Source: Fibrobacter sp. UBA4223 (GTDB lineage: Bacteria; Fibrobacterota; Fibrobacteria; Fibrobacterales; Fibrobacteraceae). From it: DNA of 64,000 nucleotides. Numbering within the stretch: position 1 is the first letter of the stretch; each line of letters begins with the position of its first letter. Below the pieces are notes generated by a model. The model was not told where the DNA came from and did no database searches. It saw only the letters and a list, made by a program, of their open reading frames with translations. The DNA lies in assembly GCA_002382975.1 (NCBI GenBank), contig DFTB01000006.1:1-64000 (forward strand), in the 5' to 3' direction. The position numbers and the translations under genes were made by a program. Shown piece after piece: positions 51,701-59,241 of this stretch.

Positions 51701-52683
51701 TCAACTTGTCTGTCCATGTAATGGATACGCAAAAAGATTCCATTGAAATTCTTTCACCCTTCGCCGCATTCCCATTTACCTTTGATATTTGGGTGTTGGG
51801 CAACACCAACAGGCCCCTGCTGCGGGGCGATGTAACCAACGCCAACGCCGGATTCATTGGTATCAAGGACGTCTACAACTTTGACCTGAACTACTTCCGA
51901 ATCAGTTGGTCCGATGTACCCTGGCAAAAGGGCGTTCTTGACGTTTCCAGTTCACAAGAACTCCCCTACTGCACAGAAACTGACGATAACCAAGATGAGA
52001 CATGTCCAGTCAATCTAGATATTCAGGGAACCCTTACCAACCCGCAAGCTACTCCCAATTCCAACTGCGGAAGAGAATCTAGTTCCGCCGCAATTTACTA
52101 CAATATATTCTTGGGTTGTATCGCAGACAATACCGATGAAAATACGGACTGGAACAAACTTGCAGGAAAGGCTATCGGGAAATTCCTTTCTACTACCGCC
52201 AATAAAACTCTAGGTGGCGAATACATCGGTGATATTGACATGAAGGTTATGCTTTTCAACAGCAACACATCCAACGACAGGGATTCAAGCTACTTCAAAG
52301 TTCCTGTGTCGTTGGATCGTTGGGTCAAAGATTTGAGTCTTATCTTTGGGTATACCCAAGACCAAAGTGAAAACCCGACATACGACCAGGCTCTGCAATT
52401 CGGCGTAAACTACACACTTCCGGTATTCCGCGAAAAAGAATACTCCCACAAGAATCATATCAATCCCACCTTATCATTGAACGGGCTCCTCATATCAAAG
52501 CAATACTTAACCAATACTGGCACCGAAGGTAACGAAAACCGCATTGAAAAGAACATCGGCGTAAACTACACCTATCGATTCTGGAATCCTTGCCTTCTAG
52601 GCATTGGACACTGTGAATCTATAACGCCCACGAGCGATTCTACATTAGCAAAACAACCCACAAAGACCGGAGCAAAGCAATGA
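48775..52683 (+). CDS. tamB: TamB-like translocation/assembly protein (TTG start)
   Basis: A 1302-residue protein with one N-terminal membrane helix (VITTAIVGALALCTWLSDYLL), then long repetitive beta-strand sequence through the periplasm and a C-terminal TamB/DUF490-type end (RPLLRGDVTNANAGFIG, LDIQGTLTNPQATP). Family knowledge: TamB bridges the inner membrane to an Omp85 protein and helps insert outer-membrane proteins or move lipids. The start must be TTG 48775: the codon just before it is TAG, and the next in-frame Met is about 145 residues in, after the membrane helix. It overlaps the Omp85 gene by 4 nt. Confidence 0.88.
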   Translation: MKNRTSTFLRPAVITTAIVGALALCTWLSDYLLDVILSSPHSFGSLEISPHGHRQDGYLTHHWDSIAIKNGENTFILRNTDLDITLFQENRNIQLQAGEVNVSISSAGPPKEKNVETDSSPPSLPEQVKFYVPVNVGVGKLTVDMDSSKHWEAKDISLKSEGSTKARFSADSIKGDFVKHPAKVGVSLDFQSDQIKMKGKVVAGPDSIAVDATTSKKNLAAVSTTTSLDVKKVEDWLPVKIPKGAPTIGKLHVQTKASLHPKTGKPNYDVTIKTRIGEFWPLMPLNATIRVKGDQNRFHSDVLLKNDEGGTIHLTADMDTKLNGTASGKVEKMSALFGPQMMPLDMTIHSAEKKGNKITAKVETRQGSVVEANIDLDSDIPVTYTGDMSPLEPWALDWTKGELVLKERFKVYGTVFDGKNRIFVKIPNVEYAYQMKADSLQTVLLIDKHGIDFSKGIIYTPKETFDFTGDVVWDEPAPHTSWNVTQRHGGSARAYVTIMDSITIDVTADQVEISTIPFAKTKLNEKLNGKVTGRWTQNFDTNVGKADVSMDGYFDPYNLKGSISARQNGDTIFIDKAEAIQSQNKVQGEAIFILPNDSNPDFKPTGVLPIQVVHAWAASEKFNIPLLLDPINDTTFTSGFINGDIAYEEKVGLQGNIEFTDIEFSKIPPYLFNIKKMNLFAEGSKVELNAYLGIGGGGWTGTTQVTLDNVFDDKRHISLSHNTDNGGNLWAEGFIDTALVFTGNVNMNGSWFIPGTVSEIKKTDLQIALTANIREGLNGITADLQTDSTYYQPPKLNYMFPLRARGHLEKGILDITEASTQNDSAETISGTLQFDLNKMQLQGIDLQSEKYTIHTKHHTLLLENISSHMEDNNDALILSTELSSIQYLFNHESFGDAEVLGQGDIKFVIPHSIDGFIRNKSIEGNITIDKAVYKKDLEIEVTPNSMDKILAMLNNAIARLRKTESKEAKISAASPINLSVHVMDTQKDSIEILSPFAAFPFTFDIWVLGNTNRPLLRGDVTNANAGFIGIKDVYNFDLNYFRISWSDVPWQKGVLDVSSSQELPYCTETDDNQDETCPVNLDIQGTLTNPQATPNSNCGRESSSAAIYYNIFLGCIADNTDENTDWNKLAGKAIGKFLSTTANKTLGGEYIGDIDMKVMLFNSNTSNDRDSSYFKVPVSLDRWVKDLSLIFGYTQDQSENPTYDQALQFGVNYTLPVFREKEYSHKNHINPTLSLNGLLISKQYLTNTGTEGNENRIEKNIGVNYTYRFWNPCLLGIGHCESITPTSDSTLAKQPTKTGAKQ

Positions 52684-54587
52684 AAAAGATTCTGACAATC
52701 CTGCTTGCTCTTGTAATTACGGCATGGGCCGAAGAAGGGGATAAGCACCCCTGGTATATGAACTTTGACGGGAACAAGGTCTTTTCCAGCTACCAGTTGG
52801 AAGAGCAAATGGACATTCCCGAAGAATTTGGAAAACTGGATACTACCAAACAAGATTTCATGATGAGGCTTTCTCTTGAAAATGTTCGCTCTTTGTACTA
52901 TTCCAAGGGATACTTCAGTCTTGACGTTCAAATGGACATTAAGCGTGAATACCTGGCACAGGACAGCGTGATGAGCGGATATCTGTTCACCTTATCCGAA
53001 GGCGAACGATACCGTTTTGCGGGAACAATCCTAAAAATGCATCAAACAGACAGTGTAGAGGTAGACACCTCTTCCTTGAATACGTCCCATGACCGCGTCT
53101 TTGACGACAACGACATTTCCGAAGATCTTCAGTATATCCAGACAACATTCCGCAAAGCCGGTTACCTGCATGTCTACCTAGACCATCTTGAAAAAATAGA
53201 CACCCTTAACAAGAAAATATATGTCGAAATCACCGTACAGCCCGGTGCAAAAGTCATCATGGGCAACATCACCAGTTCAGCCAAGAGAACCGCTGACCGT
53301 AGAGAGAAAAACGCACCACAAGAAGCAGGCCTCACAGACACGGCATGGCTGTCCTCCCTATGGAAAATTCCGCAAGGTGAAACCATTGACGGTAAGCAGT
53401 ACAATTCTTTCAAGAATAAATTGTTTTCAACACAGTTGTTCACCCAAATCAAGATGAGCGATTCCCTGCGTGAAGATGGACTGTCAGACGTTCACCTTGA
53501 TGTAACAGAACGCGTCCCCGGAGAAACTCGTTATGGTTTCTTCTATGAAGAAATATATGGTTTCGGAGCCCAGGCGTATGCAAAACACAAGAACTTCATC
53601 GGACACTTCCACGAATTCTCTACCGGGGCGCAAATTGCCCAGCACAAGCAAGAAGTCTCTGTCGGATATGCCAACCCGCTCCTGTTCGGAACATCTTTCT
53701 CGTTCATCCCAACAGCCATCCGTTTTGACGACCGTCTCAGTTTCAACCATGAAAAAATCAACCCGCCCGCCTACCCCGACAGCATAGAAGAACGCTACGA
53801 AGTCATCAACCGTGCGGACCTAACCTTCGGCATTACCAGCCACATCCGTTTCCGTGGAACTATCGATTCACGTTACGTGAATAAGAACGAAGACAAGTTA
53901 TTCAAGCAAAAACAGGAAATCGCACTTACTTTTGACTTTACCGACGACTACTTCAACCCAACCAAGGGTATCCGCTTCGCGCCTACGGTCGGTATGGGCC
54001 TCAACCTCACCGCCTCTCTTGACAATCCCACTATGATCGGAAACCCCTACACCTATTCCGAAGGCACCGTCAACCTGTATTATCCCCTATTCTGGACATT
54101 CTACGGAGCTGTTAGCGGAAGCGTAGGTAAGTTTTTCAATTCTGCTCTAGAAGACGACGCCCGCGTATTCTATCAGGGAGGCTCTCGTTCTGTCCGCGGA
54201 TATCGATTCAGGAGCATTTATGCAAGCTATACATCCCAAGAAACTGTTACAAACGCCGACGGAACCACAGAAGAAAAAGAAGTCATCAATACGGGTCTCA
54301 CTCCCTTCTACTATCGATTCAATCAAGAATTACGTTGGAAAATTCCAATCAAAAGCTGGAGTCGCTGGCAAATTGTACAGTTCTTTGACTGGGCGAAAGT
54401 TATGGACGAGGAAAGCAAGCTCTATATTGAAGAATCCGACGCCAGCTTCGGTCTTGGAATCCGCTACCACTGGCAGTTCCTGACATTCCGTCTGGACTAC
54501 GCTATCAACAAGAAGATGAAGAACCTAGGGCAGTGGGAAAACTTCGCCTGGAGCAGGTTTGCCTTTGACCTTTCACAGGCGTTCTAA
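52680..54587 (+). CDS. tamA: Omp85/TamA-like outer-membrane protein
   Basis: A 635-residue protein with signal peptide MKKILTILLALVITAWA. It has N-terminal POTRA-like repeats (QLEEQMDIPEEFG, NVRSLYYSKGYFSLDVQMD, YIQTTFRKAGYLHVYLD), then a 16-strand-type Omp85 barrel (DDYFNPTKGIRFAPTVGMGL, FYQGGSRSVRGYRFRSI with the VRGYR/VRGF motif). It ends in Phe (LSQAF), as expected for barrel recognition. The ATGA overlap with tamB shows coupling. It should work with TamB in envelope assembly. Confidence 0.9.
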   Translation: MKKILTILLALVITAWAEEGDKHPWYMNFDGNKVFSSYQLEEQMDIPEEFGKLDTTKQDFMMRLSLENVRSLYYSKGYFSLDVQMDIKREYLAQDSVMSGYLFTLSEGERYRFAGTILKMHQTDSVEVDTSSLNTSHDRVFDDNDISEDLQYIQTTFRKAGYLHVYLDHLEKIDTLNKKIYVEITVQPGAKVIMGNITSSAKRTADRREKNAPQEAGLTDTAWLSSLWKIPQGETIDGKQYNSFKNKLFSTQLFTQIKMSDSLREDGLSDVHLDVTERVPGETRYGFFYEEIYGFGAQAYAKHKNFIGHFHEFSTGAQIAQHKQEVSVGYANPLLFGTSFSFIPTAIRFDDRLSFNHEKINPPAYPDSIEERYEVINRADLTFGITSHIRFRGTIDSRYVNKNEDKLFKQKQEIALTFDFTDDYFNPTKGIRFAPTVGMGLNLTASLDNPTMIGNPYTYSEGTVNLYYPLFWTFYGAVSGSVGKFFNSALEDDARVFYQGGSRSVRGYRFRSIYASYTSQETVTNADGTTEEKEVINTGLTPFYYRFNQELRWKIPIKSWSRWQIVQFFDWAKVMDEESKLYIEESDASFGLGIRYHWQFLTFRLDYAINKKMKNLGQWENFAWSRFAFDLSQAF

Positions 54588-54595
54588 GCGAAGGC

Positions 54596-55435
54596 CTAAT
54601 GAGACACAGCCTCGCGATATATGTCAGCCAATGAAACGCCACGGGCTTTTAGGCTGCTTACGGGAATCCCCGCCATAGATAAGGCGTTGCAAAGTTTTTC
54701 GATGCAAACTGGCTGGGGCAAGTCTAGTTCAAACCGCTTGGCCCCGTCTGCACTTGAAGTATTGCAATCTTCTAAACATCCAGAACGTAACACTACACCC
54801 TTGTCTATAACGGCATAATGCGTTGCTTCCGCTTCCATTTCTGCCAAGATATGAGAACAGACAATAGCCGTACCTCCCAGTTCGCGGCGCCAGGTACCGA
54901 TATAGTTCCACACCCGCTCGCGAGATTCCGGGTCCAGGTTCGCCACAGGTTCATCGAGAATCAAGACCTTTGGCCGATGCACAAGGGCACGGGCAAGTTG
55001 CAGCTTCTGCTTGTTTCCAAGGGACAACTGAGAAAGTTTCATGTCCAGAGCGGGCCCGTCAATTTTTTCTAAGACTTCCCTACTACGAAGCAAGGCTTCT
55101 TCGCGCACCACTCCATAAAATCCAGCAAAATAACACAGGTACTCCGCCACATTCAATCGAGGATAAACACCAGGATTTTCCAGAAGCACTCCATATGCAC
55201 GGGAATCCAGAAACCCTCTTGCATTTCTATATGCAGAAGCCACCGTTAAAGAACCGCTATAATCTGGAAGCCTTCCACACAGAAGGCGCATCAGCGTTGT
55301 CTTGCCTGCACCATTAGGCCCAAGAAGAGCAAAGAAAGATCCTTCCTCTATTTCTAGGGAAGCCTCTTTCAAAGCGAAGTCCCCAGATTTCGGATACCTG
55401 AAAGAAAGGTCCTTTATGGAAACCAAATTCGCCAT
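54596..55435 (-). CDS. ABC transporter ATP-binding protein
   Basis: A 279-residue ATPase subunit. Walker A GPNGAGKTTLM (near 39-49), Q-loop YGVLLENPG, signature LSLGNKQKLQL, Walker B VLILDEPVANLD, and H-loop CSHIL are all present. The C-terminal ~70 residues form an extension typical of CcmA-type exporters of drugs or lipids. The permease is not next to it, so the substrate is unknown. The start overlaps the stop of the 74-aa gene (TGATG). It converges with tamA, whose stop is 9 bp away. Confidence 0.9.
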   Translation of the reverse strand: MANLVSIKDLSFRYPKSGDFALKEASLEIEEGSFFALLGPNGAGKTTLMRLLCGRLPDYSGSLTVASAYRNARGFLDSRAYGVLLENPGVYPRLNVAEYLCYFAGFYGVVREEALLRSREVLEKIDGPALDMKLSQLSLGNKQKLQLARALVHRPKVLILDEPVANLDPESRERVWNYIGTWRRELGGTAIVCSHILAEMEAEATHYAVIDKGVVLRSGCLEDCNTSSADGAKRFELDLPQPVCIEKLCNALSMAGIPVSSLKARGVSLADIYREAVSH

Positions 55436-55659
55436 CAGCTTTCCCCAGCAGGAAACAGATCTTCGCGACGAAACACCTTTTCCGGATTAATCAAACGGTT
55501 GAGCGCCTCGGTAAGCAAGTCCTGAGTATGACGCGGAACGGGCTTTTTGCCGAGCCTGGCTTTTTGCACCATCTTGTGGTTCAGATTTTCGGGCAACTGT
55601 TCCACCACATCGTGATTGGTCCAGTTTCCGGCCGAAAGAATCTCATCAACCTTCGTCAT
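55435..55659 (-). CDS. Small protein translationally coupled to the ABC ATPase
   Basis: A 74-residue soluble helical protein (VDEILSAGNWTNHDVVEQLPENL, TQDLLTEALNRLINPEKVF) with no recognised family. It overlaps the ABC ATPase start by 1 nt (TGATG), so it is co-translated with it. ATG 55659 has no Shine-Dalgarno site; TAATTT at -12 to -7 follows directly on the T run of the ompA terminator. A regulatory role is possible but only by context. Confidence 0.68.
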   Translation of the reverse strand: MTKVDEILSAGNWTNHDVVEQLPENLNHKMVQKARLGKKPVPRHTQDLLTEALNRLINPEKVFRREDLFPAGES

Positions 55660-55672
55660 GCCTATAAATTAG

Positions 55673-55702
55673 AAAAAGCCCTGGGATAAACCCAGGGCTT
55701 TT
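55673..55702 (-). terminator. Terminator of the OmpA/TSP3 gene, abutting the next promoter
   Basis: Stem AAAGCCCTGGG / CCCAGGGCTTT with a 5-nt loop, followed on the minus strand by TTTTTC and immediately by the -10-like TAATTT of the next gene. Confidence 0.88.
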
Positions 55703-55722
55703 CAAAGATTCAGTAGAAGACC

Positions 55723-58305
55723 TTATTCCGTAAAGGTGGCTACGCACTTGGTGCCATCGTCATCCGGCGTCACGTAGTGCATTTCGATACGGCGGTTCTC
55801 TTCACGACCGTCTGCCGTCTTGTTGTCAGCCACAGGAGCGGTATCACCGCAACCCACAGCCTTGATACGGTTCTTGGCCACACCTGACTTGATAAGCAGG
55901 TTCATCACCGCCTTGGCACGGTCAAGAGACAGCTTCTGGTTCTTGGCAGACTTACCCACGTTATCGGTATGACCCTGGATAACGATGTTCAGGTCTTTAT
56001 AGCGTTCTTCTGTGGTGAGCTTCTTAGCCACGCCCTTCAGCACCGTCTTGGCATTGGATTCAAGAGCAGCCTTACCACTCTTGAAGGTCACGCCCGTGAG
56101 CTTTTCAGGAGCCTGGACAGGGCAGCCATGGCCATCGGCACCCGGTTCATCCGGGCAACGGTCAATACCCTTACAGACATTTTCAAACTGCTTCTGGAGT
56201 TTCTTCGTAGCAACCCATTCAGAGCAGGCTCCATCACCATCCGGGTCAGGATCGTCATCGAACGGGCAACCCTTGTTCCAAGCAGGACCATTTTCGGTCG
56301 GGCAACGGTCCGGTGTCTTGGTGGGGCAGATATCCTTGAACTGATCGTGCATAGACTTCTCGAAGACCCAGGAGGCGCAGAGAGAGTCACCATCGGCATC
56401 CGGGTTATCCATGGGGCAACCCTTCGCCCATTCAGGACCTGCTTCTGTCGGGCACTGGTCGACGCCCTTACAGATATCGTCGAACTGTTCCAGCATCTTC
56501 TTCTCGGTCACCCAAGCGTCGCAAATGCCGTCACCATCAGTATCGGGTTCACCCAGCGGGCAACCTTCATTGTTTGCCGGACCAGATTCGGTCGGGCACT
56601 TGTCGATACCCTTACAAGACTTTTCGATAAACCACTTCTTGGCGATTTCCTGGTCTTCGGCAGCCTTTTCGAAGTAGTAACCCATCTTCTTTTCGGTCAC
56701 CCAAGCATCGCAAAGACCGTCACCGTCCACGTCGGGATCATCCCACGGACATCCCTTGTTGGCCTTAGTACCAGCTTCACCCGGGCACATGTCATAGCCC
56801 GCGCAAACATTGCTAAAGCTGCTTGCAACACCTTCATCGATCACCCACGGAGAGCACATACCGTCACCATCCGGGTCGGGCTGCTTGGTCTTACAACCAT
56901 TAAACTCAATCGGACCAGGCTGTGCCGGGCATTCATCGATACCATCACAGATGTCCTTGAACTTCTTGGTCATCTTCTTCTGGGAAACCCACGGATCGCA
57001 AACGCCGTCCTTATCCGGGTCGGGGTCATCCAGTTCGCAACCATCTTCGCCTTCACCCGGTTCGTTGGGGCACTCATCGACACCTTCGCAAATATCGGAG
57101 AATTCATCTTCAAAACCCTTCTCAGCCACCCAAGAATCGCAAACGCCGTCTTCGTCGGAGTCCGGATTACCCAACGGGCACCCCTGGTTCAAGCGATGGC
57201 CCTTATCGTCGGGGCACTTGTCTTCGTTGTCAGTCACACCGTCGCCGTCGCGATCCTGCGGAAGCAGGAATCCGCTCCAGGTAAGACCACCATAGACGGT
57301 ATATTCAGGATTGACACGAGCGGCGGTAAGCTGAACTCCATTAGGGCGATCCTCAGACTTCCAAGTTTTCAGACCCGTCAACTTCTTGTCGCCACCCAAA
57401 TAGTAGGAAGCACCGGCATGAATATCCAGACCCACCGGAGTATGGAACACCAAAGCACCAGTCAACTGTTGCAATTCGAGATTTTCTTCTGTACCCGTAT
57501 AGGCGAACTTATCCAGTTCAATATCCATGTAGTATTCTGCAAAGATAGAGAGGAAGTCCACGAAATAATATTCTGCAGCAGCGCTAACAAAGGGAACGTT
57601 CATGAAAACATCACCTTCGCTGCTAGTATAGCGGTAACCACCGTTCACGTGGATCAGGAAGGGAAGACCTTCTCCGCCATCCAACTTGGAGAAGTCCGCC
57701 GTAGCAGCAAGACCAAATTTCAGAGTCGTGGAGTTGGAACCAAAGGCCTGACCTTCACCAGTCTCCTTATTGATGTATTCCAGTTCACGAACCCAAAGGC
57801 CCTGTTTGTTCTGATCGGCTGTGGGGAAAGCTGCACTGAAGAACACGGCTACATCCATGGGCTGGTCTTCGGGCAAGGGGAAACGAGCCTTCAAGTCGCC
57901 CTTTACATTACCGAGGCCACCAGTTGTACGGCCGTCATCATTTATCAGGTTCCCATTACTCGGATCAACTGTCGGGAGGTTAAAGGAATCGTAGTAGACC
58001 GGCACAGCCACGCCTACATCAAAATAGTGCCAAATACCAAGAGCAAAACCCACATTGGCGCTCAATGCGGTAAATTTGGAAACTTCGCCCCAACCGGAGC
58101 CGGCAGGACCTCTCGCCCCGTTCAGGTTATTGTAGCCATCGGCATAGTCCATAAGGGCAAAAAACGCCAGCTTGGAGTGTCCAAGGGACTGACCGGACTG
58201 GGTCTTGTTTACACCGACAAAGCCTTCCTTGTTCAATGTCTGTGGATGGGCCGCATAGGCGCCAACAGCCAGCGCCAAGGCCAATCCCGCAATTACTCGT
58301 TTCAT
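55723..58305 (-). CDS. OmpA-family outer-membrane protein with thrombospondin-3-like repeats
   Basis: An 860-residue protein with signal peptide MKRVIAGLALALAVGAYA. Residues about 20-350 look like a beta-barrel (aromatic/glycine alternating strands). Residues about 350-725 hold seven or eight calcium-binding TSP3-like repeats, each ~45-60 residues with DxDxDGxCDxWVxEKxM and CPxExGP...GCP, and paired cysteines. The C-terminal OmpA domain (IVIQGHTDNVGKSAKNQKLS, RIKAVGCGDTAPVADN, ENRRIEM) should bind peptidoglycan. It is probably an abundant structural porin/anchor of the Fibrobacter envelope. It has a strong AAGGAG ribosome site and its own terminator. Confidence 0.93.
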   Translation of the reverse strand: MKRVIAGLALALAVGAYAAHPQTLNKEGFVGVNKTQSGQSLGHSKLAFFALMDYADGYNNLNGARGPAGSGWGEVSKFTALSANVGFALGIWHYFDVGVAVPVYYDSFNLPTVDPSNGNLINDDGRTTGGLGNVKGDLKARFPLPEDQPMDVAVFFSAAFPTADQNKQGLWVRELEYINKETGEGQAFGSNSTTLKFGLAATADFSKLDGGEGLPFLIHVNGGYRYTSSEGDVFMNVPFVSAAAEYYFVDFLSIFAEYYMDIELDKFAYTGTEENLELQQLTGALVFHTPVGLDIHAGASYYLGGDKKLTGLKTWKSEDRPNGVQLTAARVNPEYTVYGGLTWSGFLLPQDRDGDGVTDNEDKCPDDKGHRLNQGCPLGNPDSDEDGVCDSWVAEKGFEDEFSDICEGVDECPNEPGEGEDGCELDDPDPDKDGVCDPWVSQKKMTKKFKDICDGIDECPAQPGPIEFNGCKTKQPDPDGDGMCSPWVIDEGVASSFSNVCAGYDMCPGEAGTKANKGCPWDDPDVDGDGLCDAWVTEKKMGYYFEKAAEDQEIAKKWFIEKSCKGIDKCPTESGPANNEGCPLGEPDTDGDGICDAWVTEKKMLEQFDDICKGVDQCPTEAGPEWAKGCPMDNPDADGDSLCASWVFEKSMHDQFKDICPTKTPDRCPTENGPAWNKGCPFDDDPDPDGDGACSEWVATKKLQKQFENVCKGIDRCPDEPGADGHGCPVQAPEKLTGVTFKSGKAALESNAKTVLKGVAKKLTTEERYKDLNIVIQGHTDNVGKSAKNQKLSLDRAKAVMNLLIKSGVAKNRIKAVGCGDTAPVADNKTADGREENRRIEMHYVTPDDDGTKCVATFTE

Positions 58306-58366
58306 AGAGTCTCCTTAATGAGGGTATTTCCCAATACTTTCGCCAAAATATAGCTTTTACAGCCCT

Positions 58367-58385
58367 ATATTCCATATTGGAATAT
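58367..58385. promoter_or_regulatory. Perfect 8-bp inverted repeat upstream of the OmpA/TSP3 gene
   Basis: ATATTCCA-tat-TGGAATAT, 62-80 bp before the start codon. On the minus strand it precedes a TATATT -10-like box (58352-58347) by about 15-17 bp, so it would overlap the -35 region. It is a candidate operator. Confidence 0.4.
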
Positions 58386-58465
58386 GTAAAATGAGATAAA
58401 TAGCACACATTTCATCCGCTTTTTTCGCTTTGTTTACGAAAAATTACAGTATTTCCCCGTTTTTT

Positions 58466-59131
58466 TTACAGGAATTTCTCGAAGATATCCGGATACATTC
58501 GGCACAAGCTGGTTAGTCCGCACCTGCTGATAATAAGGTGGTCTATAACGGGTATTTGAACAATCTTTCCGGCAGAACATATCATCCTTGTCAATTGCAA
58601 ATCCTCTTCACTCGGTTCTGAACTTCCTGAAGGGTGGTTATGGACCAAAATCACCGATACGGCCCTGTCCTCTATGGCATGGACAAATGTTTCACGCGGG
58701 TGCACCAGAGTCTGGTTTACAAGACCGGTAGTCAGTTCATGGATGTTGATGACCACATTGGATGAATTCAAGGTCACCAGAACCATGTGCTCCTGGTTTT
58801 CGTACTTGAGGTAAGAAAGCCTCGGTTCCAGATCTTCGGGGGTAATGACATTGATAGCGCGGGCCCCCAACATATAGCGGGATGAAAGTTCCAGGCATGC
58901 GAGGACTTTCGAAGCTTTCGCTCGACCAAGACCACGAACCTTCATAAGTTCGTTCATCGTGGGGAACTCGTTTACCGTCGACAGGTAGTCCGAAAGGTTT
59001 CGGGACAGTTGGAACACATCGCAATTGGAGCATCCACTGCCAAGTACCAGGGCCAAAAGTTCCTCATTGTTCAGGGCCCCCACGCCCTTTTGTTGCATTT
59101 TTTCTCTGGGTAAAAGATTTTGTTCGCTCAT
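58466..59131 (-). CDS. radC: RadC family JAMM-domain protein
   Basis: A 221-residue protein. The N-terminal helix-hairpin-helix part (LREKMQQKGVGALNNEELLALVLGSG-like; TMNELMKVRGLGRAKASKVLA) is followed by the MPN+/JAMM metalloprotease-like domain, with zinc ligands in ILVHNHPSGSSEPSEEDLQLT near residues 162-182 and an upstream Glu in NSSNVVINIHELTTG. Despite the name, a role in DNA repair is not established; some homologues ride on mobile elements. Ribosome site GGAGGA. A terminator separates it from the upstream peptidase gene. Confidence 0.92.
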   Translation of the reverse strand: MSEQNLLPREKMQQKGVGALNNEELLALVLGSGCSNCDVFQLSRNLSDYLSTVNEFPTMNELMKVRGLGRAKASKVLACLELSSRYMLGARAINVITPEDLEPRLSYLKYENQEHMVLVTLNSSNVVINIHELTTGLVNQTLVHPRETFVHAIEDRAVSVILVHNHPSGSSEPSEEDLQLTRMICSAGKIVQIPVIDHLIISRCGLTSLCRMYPDIFEKFL

Positions 59132-59142
59132 GATTCCTCCTT

Positions 59143-59179
59143 GAAAAAAAAAGAGCGCCTACGTAATAGACGCTTTTTT
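59143..59179 (-). terminator. Terminator between the peptidase-MA gene and radC
   Basis: Stem AGCGTCTA / TAGGCGCT (one G-U pair, 5-nt loop) flanked by A and T runs on both sides. Nine T follow on the minus strand. Confidence 0.78.
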
Positions 59180-59241
59180 CAGGAGAAATGAGCCTGGTAA
59201 ATAAAATTTTTACATCAAAGACAATAAAAACGATCTATAGT

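Noticed and set aside
55969..58353. A long open frame (794 codons) on the plus strand opposite the OmpA/TSP3 gene
   Set aside because: It is an antisense shadow: the opposite frame has a signal peptide, regular repeats and an OmpA domain, and the plus-strand translation shows no domain.
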